From: Mesorhizobium koreense
Lineage (GTDB): Bacteria > Pseudomonadota > Alphaproteobacteria > Rhizobiales > Rhizobiaceae
Direction: 5' to 3'
NCBI RefSeq assembly: GCF_031656215.1
Contig: NZ_CP134228.1
Span: forward strand, 3,615,001 to 3,679,000
DNA length: 64,000 nucleotides
Position 1 is the stretch's first letter, and every line of letters starts with the position of its first letter. This document shows positions 35,587-42,739 of this stretch, piece by piece. Made by a program: the position numbers and the translations under genes. The notes under the pieces were generated by a model. That model searched no databases, was not told the origin of the DNA, and saw nothing but the letters and a program-made list of their open reading frames with translations.

Positions 35587-36330
35587 ATGACCGAAGAAAA
35601 TCCTCCTATCGTTCGCATAAGGGACATCCACAAATCCTTCGGAGCCATGCCCGTTCTCCGGGGTGTCTCGATGGACGTAACGCACGGAGACACCGTCTGC
35701 ATCATCGGTCCCTCCGGCTCCGGGAAATCGACACTGCTGCGCTGCGTAAACGCGCTTGTCCCCGTCGACGAGGGTTCGATCATGGTCGATGGACAAGACG
35801 TCACTGGAGCCAGGCTCGACAAGTTGGCTCTCCGCCGCAAGGTCGGCATGGTGTTTCAGCAGTACAATCTCTTTCCGCATCGCACTGCGCTGCAGAACGT
35901 CATGATGGCGCCCATCCATGTCCTCAAGCAGGATCGCGCCTCGGTCGAGACGCGGGCCCGCGCGCTGCTCAGAAAGGTGCGGCTGGAAGGCAAGGAAATG
36001 GCCTATCCGGGAGAGCTCTCCGGCGGCCAGCAGCAGCGGGTGGCAATTGCGAGGTCACTCGCGATGAACCCGAACGTCATGCTGTTCGACGAGGTCACGG
36101 CCGCACTCGATCCGGAGACCGTCAAGGAGGTTCTCGTCACCATACGGGAACTGGCGGAGGACGGCATGACGTGCCTGATCGTCACCCACGAGATGGGCTT
36201 TGCCCGCGAGGTCGCCAACAGGATCTACTTCACCGATAGCGGCAAGATAGTGGAAGACGGCCCGCCGGATGAATTCTTCGCTTCGCCTCGCCACGAGCGC
36301 ACACGCGAATTCCTCAATCAGATTCTTTAA
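35587..36330 (+). CDS. Amino-acid-type ABC transporter ATP-binding protein
   Basis: A 247-residue ATPase of the GlnQ/HisP group: Walker A GPSGSGKST, Q-loop VFQQYNLFPH, signature LSGGQQQRVAIARSLA, Walker B VMLFDEVTAALD and the switch His in VTHEMGFA. It starts six bases after the second permease. It completes a self-sufficient importer. Confidence 0.9.
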   Translation: MTEENPPIVRIRDIHKSFGAMPVLRGVSMDVTHGDTVCIIGPSGSGKSTLLRCVNALVPVDEGSIMVDGQDVTGARLDKLALRRKVGMVFQQYNLFPHRTALQNVMMAPIHVLKQDRASVETRARALLRKVRLEGKEMAYPGELSGGQQQRVAIARSLAMNPNVMLFDEVTAALDPETVKEVLVTIRELAEDGMTCLIVTHEMGFAREVANRIYFTDSGKIVEDGPPDEFFASPRHERTREFLNQIL

Positions 36331-36352
36331 CGACATACCGAATGGAGCCGTC

Positions 36353-37090
36353 ATGTCTGATCAGTCGCCCCCGACGTCGAAACGCATCGGATTGCTTGTG
36401 CCTTCCTCCAACTCGACGATCGAGGTTGAATTCTACCGGGCCCTCCCCTCTGACGTGACGCTCCATGTCGCGCGCTGCTTTCTGACCAAAATCGAGCCCG
36501 CCTCGATCGCAAGACTGACGGAGGATATCGATCGGGAGGCCGAATATCTGGCTTCCGCGGATGTCGACGTCGTCGTTCTAGGGGCGACCGCCCCGAGCTT
36601 CCTGCGCGGCAAGGGGTACGATCAGGAGCTGATCGCCCGGCTGACAAAGGCATCCGGAAAACCCGCAACGACAACTTCAACAGCCCTCCTGGCGGCGCTG
36701 GACGCGTTGGGTTTGAAGAAGGTGGCGCTATCGACGGCATTCAAGTCGGAAGTGAACGACATCGCCATCAAGTTCCTCAGCGACAACGGGTTGGAAGTCG
36801 TCGCTTCGAGCGGGCTCGGAATGGTGGACAATCTGCAGGTCGGCCGCTTGCCGCCGCAAACGGCGATCGACGCGGTCCGCGCCGTCGACAACTCCGAAGC
36901 GCAGGCAGTGGTGCTGGCCTGCACCAACTGGCAGTCGATGGCGGTTCTGCAGGAGCTTGAGGATGAACTGGGGAAACCGGTGCTTTCGACATCGCAGATG
37001 ACGCTCTGGCATGCGCTCAGGCTTGCTGGATATCCAGCCGGCGTGAAGGGCTTCGGAAGCCTCCTGGCTCAATCCATGCGCTTGAGTTGA
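36353..37090 (+). CDS. Arylmalonate-decarboxylase-like member of the Asp/Glu racemase superfamily
   Basis: A 245-residue paralogue of the protein at 1453. The second catalytic cysteine is kept (Cys190 in VLACTNWQ), but the first is replaced by Ala78 in LGATAPSF where the paralogue has YGCTSGSF. Single-cysteine enzymes of this superfamily are known as arylmalonate decarboxylases, which carry Gly at that place. A decarboxylase or a one-base isomerase is therefore more likely than a racemase. GGAG precedes the ATG. It ends the ABC transporter operon, so the transported compound is its probable substrate or precursor. Confidence 0.78.
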   Translation: MSDQSPPTSKRIGLLVPSSNSTIEVEFYRALPSDVTLHVARCFLTKIEPASIARLTEDIDREAEYLASADVDVVVLGATAPSFLRGKGYDQELIARLTKASGKPATTTSTALLAALDALGLKKVALSTAFKSEVNDIAIKFLSDNGLEVVASSGLGMVDNLQVGRLPPQTAIDAVRAVDNSEAQAVVLACTNWQSMAVLQELEDELGKPVLSTSQMTLWHALRLAGYPAGVKGFGSLLAQSMRLS

Positions 37091-37499
37091 GCGCCGCAAG
37101 CTCGCGACTGCCCGACATGGCACGCAACCGTGAACCGGCGGATCAGGGTCCGAAGCCCGCTGGCACGGCGACTCTGACGAGTGCTCATCCGACGACATCA
37201 AATTCTCACTCGAGCGAGTGGCCGGCAAAGACTTTTCCTCGCCATTCCGCTGAGGGCGGCCATACGTCCTCCTCGAGATGGAAGGAAGGCGCGGGTCGAA
37301 CCGAGCGCCCGTCAGGCAAGCGGGTTGGCCGGACATAGGTCGAAAGCGGTATTTGAGCGCGGAAGACCTAACAATTGCGCTCAGGTCAGCCTTTCACACG
37401 GAGCCCGATATGGCGCATCACAACCTTTTGTGCATGTTGTCCTGCCTCTGACTATTGCCGGATGATTGCTCCACCGGGTTAGCAGGCGGGGCATTTTAC
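37091..37499. other. Intergenic region at the end of the catabolic block
   Basis: No gene is supported. Short open frames on both strands have no domain or ribosome binding site. A perfect short dyad, CACTCG-ag-CGAGTG, lies at 37207-37220; its two-base centre makes it more like a protein-binding site than a terminator. Confidence 0.4.
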
Positions 37500-38600
37500 G
37501 TGATCGTTAATATTCAGGTATTGCGCGCGGTCGCAGCGCTGATGGTTGTTTGCGACCACATCCTCTTCGATTGGCATCACAGTCATGGGAACACATTTCC
37601 CCATTGGTTCAACACGACCGTAGGGTCGGCCGGCGTCGACCTGTTTTTCGTGATCAGCGGCTTCATCATGTTCGAAACGACACGCGGGCGTGACACAAGT
37701 CCCGTATCGTTTCTTGCCAAGCGGCTGATCCGCATTGCCCCCCTCTATTGGCTCCTGGTGATCGCATTGGCGGCCAAGAGCTATGAGCACAATCCTTCTC
37801 ATTTTGACTGGGAGTGGCTTGTTCAGTCATTGCTCTTTCTCCCCCATGTCGAAGGAGACATGGCGGGAGCGAGATTCCCCAGCGCCTATTTTCCCATTCT
37901 CTTCGTCGGATGGACTCTTATTTTCGAGATGTTCTTCTACGCGATATTCGCCTTAGCCCTTGTCTTCCGTGGCTCCAGATACTGGCGTGGCTCCAGATAC
38001 TGGCCTCTTGTCGTGCCCGCGTTCTTCCTGGTCATGATGAGCCTCGCCGACTGGACCCACAGCCAATACCTTGGCTACTACGATCATCCGATCATCTTCG
38101 AATTCCTCTTTGGAATGGCGATCGCAGCCATCCCGCCGAAATTCCGGTGGTGGCCGCTTGAAAGCGTCGGCGTGGCGATTTTCATGGTCGCCGGCGGCAT
38201 CGTGGGGCTGATCCTCGGAGATCTTGCGTTTGGCGAGATCAGGTCGGCGAGAGTATTTATGTACGGAATTCCGGCCGCTGCCATTGTCTATGGCGCGACG
38301 CGGCTGGAGCGCTCCGGATATGTCGTGAGAGGCCCGCTTCTCTTGTCGATCGGCGCCGCCAGCTATTCACTCTACCTGATCCATCCTATCTTTCTCTCGA
38401 AGGTGGAAAGGCTGCTGGACATCTTCCCCCCGCCGGACTTCTTGCTGGCATTTGCTGTTTATCTATGTGCGGTGATCGGCGCTGTAGTGCTTGCACTACT
38501 TTCATATGCGTTCTTTGAGCGGCCAACGCAGCATTTTCTCAAGCGCGTCTTGAGTGCGTGGCCAGCCGATGGGGCCACCAAGCCGGCAAGGGGAAGCTGA
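37500..38600 (+). CDS. Acyltransferase-3 family membrane protein (OafA-like)
   Basis: About 366 residues with around ten hydrophobic helices. The N-terminal IQVLRAVAALMVVCDH carries the family R-x10-H signature, and GVDLFFVISGFIMF is diagnostic. These enzymes O-acylate sugars of LPS, exopolysaccharide or Nod factors at the inner membrane. GTG at 37500 has a GGCGGGG site; a TTG at 37455 would add 15 residues. A perfect 18-base tandem duplication at 37968-38003 repeats RGSRYW in a loop between helices. It is convergent with the next acyltransferase gene. Confidence 0.85.
   Translation: MIVNIQVLRAVAALMVVCDHILFDWHHSHGNTFPHWFNTTVGSAGVDLFFVISGFIMFETTRGRDTSPVSFLAKRLIRIAPLYWLLVIALAAKSYEHNPSHFDWEWLVQSLLFLPHVEGDMAGARFPSAYFPILFVGWTLIFEMFFYAIFALALVFRGSRYWRGSRYWPLVVPAFFLVMMSLADWTHSQYLGYYDHPIIFEFLFGMAIAAIPPKFRWWPLESVGVAIFMVAGGIVGLILGDLAFGEIRSARVFMYGIPAAAIVYGATRLERSGYVVRGPLLLSIGAASYSLYLIHPIFLSKVERLLDIFPPPDFLLAFAVYLCAVIGAVVLALLSYAFFERPTQHFLKRVLSAWPADGATKPARGS
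37968..38003 (+). repeat. Perfect 18-bp tandem duplication inside the acyltransferase gene
   Basis: CGTGGCTCCAGATACTGG occurs twice in direct succession and keeps the reading frame, duplicating six residues. The perfect identity suggests a recent slippage event. Confidence 0.9.
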
Positions 38601-38748
38601 ATGCGAGCCGCGGTTTCGTGGTTGGCATTTTTGTAGGGGGCATTGCCCGCTTTTGAGCGCCCGCTTGCCTCATGACGCGTCGCGATACGCGCCATGCCGC
38701 TCCAGCCTTTGCCTCGAAGGTTGTCTGGAACTCCCCGCTCCGATGCCG

Positions 38749-39741
38749 TCACCCGACTTGCGGCGAGGGCCGGAGCATATTTTTCGCTCCACCCACAAAT
38801 TCTGCCGTCCGTTCGTTCGATACGCGGCGGTAAGCTCTCATGGCCGCCGCCCCGGCAACCCAGGCCAATGTGCTGGCGATCATCGCGAATATCCATGCTC
38901 CATCCTGGTCATACAGGCCGAGGACTTTTCTGTGTACCCGCAGGAAGATGGTATGCAGCAGGAAGATCGTGAAAGATGCCTGACCGACGACGTAGAGCAC
39001 TCGTACGGCGATGGAGGGCAGGATCAGGCTGGATTTCAGCGCCAGTATCGTCATGGCCGCCGAAAGGGTCCAGAACTGAGGATCGGCCGGACCGAAGACC
39101 GCTCCCGCACACACGACGGTTCCCGCGACAAGAGCAGTTTTCCGCATTCCAAGCGTATGCGCGTTCCGGTCGCGCAACAAAAAGAAAGCGACCCATCCGA
39201 GCAGGAAATTCCAGGCTACTCGCCAGGGCAATGTGGCGTGCGGCACCTCCGGCCAGAAGGTCGTCGTCACGATCGCCAGAGTGAGGAGAACGAGCGATCC
39301 TCGGAGCGGATTTCGCAGGAAGCCGTCGGCTGCCGCCGGAATGCAAAACAGGAGAAACGTAAAAGCAAGGATCTGAAGCAGCACCTGCGGATACCAGACA
39401 AACATGAAAGTCAGGAATTCCCTGGAGAACAGGTTGCTGAAAAAAAGGAGCTCGGAAAGGCTGAATTTCTGCCGGACAACGAAGGAAAGCAGCACAATGG
39501 CGGCGCACGGCAACCATATCTTAAGCGCCAGGCTGGCGACCGCGCGCCTGACGGACTGCGCATCGCCGCTCTGCAGCGCGAAACGCGCGAACGAATATCC
39601 CGATAGCATCAGGAGTACCGTCATCCCGCCGGCATAGTCGAATGGCCTCACGGGATGCGCATGATTGAAGACGACAGCGGAAATCGCAATCGCCTTCAGG
39701 GCAATGTCGGATGAAATGCCGCGCCTAGAGAGCCAATGCAT
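38749..39741 (-). CDS. Acyltransferase-3-like membrane protein
   Basis: A 330-residue multi-helix membrane protein. The N-terminus ALKAIAISAVVFNHAHPV carries the positively charged residue and His of the acyltransferase-3 signature in shortened form, and GGMTVLLMLSGYSFARF resembles the second family motif. About nine further hydrophobic helices follow, ending near TIFLLHTIFLRVH. GAGGG precedes the ATG. The start overlaps the end of the adenylation-carrier gene by 17 bases, so both are one transcript and probably one pathway: the acyl group loaded on the carrier is likely passed to this membrane enzyme. Confidence 0.72.
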   Translation of the reverse strand: MHWLSRRGISSDIALKAIAISAVVFNHAHPVRPFDYAGGMTVLLMLSGYSFARFALQSGDAQSVRRAVASLALKIWLPCAAIVLLSFVVRQKFSLSELLFFSNLFSREFLTFMFVWYPQVLLQILAFTFLLFCIPAAADGFLRNPLRGSLVLLTLAIVTTTFWPEVPHATLPWRVAWNFLLGWVAFFLLRDRNAHTLGMRKTALVAGTVVCAGAVFGPADPQFWTLSAAMTILALKSSLILPSIAVRVLYVVGQASFTIFLLHTIFLRVHRKVLGLYDQDGAWIFAMIASTLAWVAGAAAMRAYRRVSNERTAEFVGGAKNMLRPSPQVG

Positions 39742-41449
39742 TCGCGCGGCCCTCTAGTTCATCCACCGTCAGATTTTCCCAATCGTCGGGGACGCACCCC
39801 AAATAGTCCTCGAGCGCAAGATAGGTTTGTACATAGCTCAGCGAATCCCCGGACAACGAGGAGAAGGTGCTGCCGGCATCGACGCCCTGCGCGCTGACGA
39901 AGGTTCGGTAAATGTGCGCGACCCCTTCCCATTCCTCCTTGGCGAGGCCGAGTATCCGTGCGGATTCCAGGAATGCCCCTCTGTAGAAATCCGGAGAAAG
40001 AAGTACCGACAGCCAGTCGGGCAGCGCGGCTCCTGAAACGCGCGCGACACTCTCCTCCCGGTCCCTTGCGGCCAGTTCCAAAAGCTGTCGGTAGTCGGTC
40101 TTGCCTGTTTCCAGCAACGGCAGTTCGTCAACAACGACCACTGAGAACATGAAGGCCGGCAGGTGGTACATGGAGGCCAATGTTGACACGAGCTGCTCGG
40201 ATTCCACCGGCGAGACTGACCGGGGGAATGCGACGACGATCCTTTCATCCGTTCCCGCAAGCGCGCAGCCGGGTATCCATTGCCTGGCCTGGTTCTGTAC
40301 TTCGTCCAGGTTCACCCGGATTCCGAATGGCTTTACGAAGCGGGATTTCCTGCCGACGATGTAGAAGAGCCCGTCTCCGTTCCGGCAGGCGATGTCGTCG
40401 GTCAAAAGCCGGGCCGGCGTGCAGTCGGAAGAGAGGTCGGAACTATCGTGTGCGTACCCCATCATGACGTTCGGGCCGCGATATGTCAGTTCACCGGGAA
40501 TATCGGGTACGAGAACGGGGTTCCCGGTCTCGTCGATCAAGTCGATTTCGCCGCCCGGCACCGGCATACCAATGCAATGGGAGAATTCCGCGGCCCGGTC
40601 CGGGGGAAGATAAGCGATACGGGGCGAGGCTTCTGTCTGTCCGTACATCACATAGAAGCGCCATCCGTTCTCTTCGCCGACCCTGGCAAGCTGGCTGACG
40701 AGCGCCGGCGCGAGCCGGCCGCCCGCCTGCGTGGCGTATCTCAACCCCCGCGTTTTTGCCCACGGAAACGCCGCTCGGTCGAGCATTTCGAATGTGTAGG
40801 GAACGCCCGCGAAACTGGTTGCACCGACTTGGCCGAAGAGATCCCAGAATTCGCGTTCGATGACGGATAGATCGGTCAGCGCCAGGGAAGCGCCGCATGC
40901 CAGATGGGAATTCACCACCGACATCCCATAGGAATAATTGAACTGCAGGCTCGTCAGGGCCCGTTCGCGGGTATCGAGACGGAGGTATTCGCAGATGGAA
41001 AGAGCATTGGCGTGGATATTCTTTCCCGACAACTTCACGAACTTCGGGGTTCCGGTCGACCCGGATGTCGACAGAAGCACGCGCAGGTCCGGATGCAGCT
41101 CGTGAGGCGCTTCGCAAGGCCTATCCTCCTCGAGACTGCCGCTTCGCCAGCGCCAGACGACGTTGGGTTTGTACCTTTCCGCCAGGGCGGCGGTCTTTTG
41201 CCAGTCGCGCCCTGAAAAAAGATAGACGGGATGCGCTCCGATCAGACAGCCGAGATAGGCGGCGATCGACTCGACGGTGTTGAGAGCCTCCAGGAACACC
41301 AGCGCGCGCGCCGGTCCGAGCCGCTCGGCAAAGTTTTCCGCCTCCCCCAGGAGCTCGCCGTAGCTGACCTGCCGGTCTCCGGCGACCAGCGCCACGTTTT
41401 CGGAATGCTGCTTCAGATTGTCGTAGAACGCAGACAGCACAGCCCCCAC
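39725..41449 (-). CDS. Adenylation domain fused to a C-terminal carrier domain
   Basis: A 574-residue fusion. The adenylation part has A3 LLSTSGSTGTPKFV (125-138), A5 YGQTEA (269-274), A7/A8 TDDIACR...GRKSRFVKPFG (350-376) and the A10 lysine Lys450 in LETGKTDY. A carrier-like domain (about 505-570) has the phosphopantetheine serine in LSGDSL (Ser536). The A4 segment reads FNYSYG; the Asp that binds an alpha-amino group in amino-acid-activating domains is Asn, so an organic or fatty acid may be the substrate. There is no condensation or thioesterase domain. The start is GTG at 41449, with another GTG at 41440. It is an analogue of DltA-DltC or AlmE-AlmF in one chain, followed by a membrane acyltransferase. 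Confidence 0.8.
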   Translation of the reverse strand: MGAVLSAFYDNLKQHSENVALVAGDRQVSYGELLGEAENFAERLGPARALVFLEALNTVESIAAYLGCLIGAHPVYLFSGRDWQKTAALAERYKPNVVWRWRSGSLEEDRPCEAPHELHPDLRVLLSTSGSTGTPKFVKLSGKNIHANALSICEYLRLDTRERALTSLQFNYSYGMSVVNSHLACGASLALTDLSVIEREFWDLFGQVGATSFAGVPYTFEMLDRAAFPWAKTRGLRYATQAGGRLAPALVSQLARVGEENGWRFYVMYGQTEASPRIAYLPPDRAAEFSHCIGMPVPGGEIDLIDETGNPVLVPDIPGELTYRGPNVMMGYAHDSSDLSSDCTPARLLTDDIACRNGDGLFYIVGRKSRFVKPFGIRVNLDEVQNQARQWIPGCALAGTDERIVVAFPRSVSPVESEQLVSTLASMYHLPAFMFSVVVVDELPLLETGKTDYRQLLELAARDREESVARVSGAALPDWLSVLLSPDFYRGAFLESARILGLAKEEWEGVAHIYRTFVSAQGVDAGSTFSSLSGDSLSYVQTYLALEDYLGCVPDDWENLTVDELEGRANALAL

Positions 41450-41948
41450 CGCTTCCGGCTAAGCGCCATCAGCGCCCCGTCAAACCCCGGTTTCGCCTTC
41501 AACCTCTCGATACGGTCGCCAAAGATGCGCGGACTGGCCCTTCAGCTCGCGCGAATACACCCGGATCGCAAATCCCCGGTCGGCCTTCGGAAAGGCCGAG
41601 AATTTCCCGGGGATATCAAGCTCCGTTCGCTCACGATTATATTCAATATTAAGCTCAAATATTTATTATAGATTCCGAGCTTCAGGAAGAAAGCTTCCAT
41701 CGGCACTTCGTATATATTGCACTATGCTTTCGGCGTATCTGGCTGGCAGAATCCTGGCAATGATAAGCGTTGAAGTTCGTTCTCGCGGCCGGGCCGACCC
41801 TGCCCTTGCCCGATCGCGCTGCCGACGAAGCACGCTGCAAGGGGCGGAAATTGCTCGGTCATGAACATAACAAATACAAAAAGTTGAAACTGGCCCCGGA
41901 GAAAAGTTGAAACTCCAGAGCGACAAAGCGCCAAGTGTTTGAGAAATA
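41450..41948. other. Intergenic region between surface module and tRNA-Asp
   Basis: No gene is supported in this 499-base gap. Bases 41633-41725 are AT-rich and probably include the promoter of the adenylation-carrier operon. A 13-base direct repeat lies at 41879 and 41902. No integrase or transposase remnant is recognisable. Confidence 0.45.
41879..41914 (+). repeat. 13-bp direct repeat next to tRNA-Asp
   Basis: AAAAGTTGAAACT occurs at 41879-41891 and 41902-41914, separated by 10 bases. It lies 35 bases beyond the 3' end of tRNA-Asp. It may be a relic of a mobile element end or a protein-binding site. Confidence 0.7.
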
Positions 41949-42025
41949 TGGCGCGAGTGACGGGGCTCGAACCCGCGACCTCCGGCGTGACAGGCCGGCA
42001 CTCTAACCGACTGAGCTACACCCGC
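41949..42025 (-). tRNA. tRNA-Asp (GTC)
   Basis: A 77-base cloverleaf with encoded CCA. The acceptor stem is GCGGGTG/CACTCGC with one G-T pair, the D-loop arm reads AGCTCAGTCGGTTAGAG, the anticodon loop CCTGTCACG gives anticodon GTC, and the T-arm GCGGGTTCGAGCCCCGT is canonical. Confidence 0.97.
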
Positions 42026-42345
42026 GCTTCGACGCCGCCAGACGGCCGCGTCGTGGCGGGTGATTAAGCGGTTACCCATGTGGTGTCAAGCGGCCAACCA
42101 TGCTCGAAAGGAGCGCTTCGACGGACGCTGGATCACCGCGCCGGCATGTAAGGCAAGGTGCGGAACGGCGGACGCACAAGGCCGATGCGAGATGCCGCCT
42201 GGCCGGAGGCGGAAACGGCGCCGCTTGAGGTTGATCGAGCCGACATACAATATGTGGCAATTGCGTTTCAGCGTTGCCGCGCAGGCAGGCAATGCCGGAA
42301 ATCCCCTTGCCGGGCAGGCTGGAAACCCTTAAACGGGCGCCGGAA
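42026..42345. other. Spacer between divergent tRNA genes
   Basis: This region lies between leftward tRNA-Asp and rightward tRNA-Val and should hold both promoters. It contains GC-rich imperfect repeats around 42282-42330. No protein gene is supported. Confidence 0.4.
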
Positions 42346-42421
<76 letters not shown>

Positions 42422-42453
42422 TCGCCTAAGGAAGCAGCCGGCGGGGAAATGGG

Positions 42454-42696
42454 ATGAGGATCAGCACAGGCAACCGATCAGCATGGGCGGCGCTGCTGCG
42501 CGCAGGGCTCGGTATCTCTCTTACCGCGTCCATGCTCGGCGGAATGCTCGTGGCCCTGTCGGCCTGCGGCGGCGGGGGTTGGCCCATGACGGTCGAGCAG
42601 CGCTACAGCACACCCAAGACACAGGAAGAAGTTCTGCAGGACAAGGTCGACGCCGCGCGCCGTGCCGAGCGCGCGCACGGCAACGGCTCATTCTGA
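42454..42696 (+). CDS. Small putative lipoprotein
   Basis: An 80-residue protein with a long N-terminal hydrophobic segment (about 13-37) and a lipobox-like LSAC at 35-38 followed by a glycine run, so lipid attachment at Cys38 is likely. The mature part is about 43 residues, charged and helical. No known domain. It starts 32 bases after tRNA-Val and is convergent with the L,D-transpeptidase gene; function unknown. Confidence 0.65.
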   Translation: MRISTGNRSAWAALLRAGLGISLTASMLGGMLVALSACGGGGWPMTVEQRYSTPKTQEEVLQDKVDAARRAERAHGNGSF

Positions 42697-42739
42697 GAGC
42701 GCCGCAATCCGGGCTCAGCGCCTTCCGACCTAGTCGATA

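Noticed and set aside
42282-42330. GC-rich imperfect repeats between the tRNA genes
   Set aside because: They are short and degenerate, and no integration or regulatory role can be supported.
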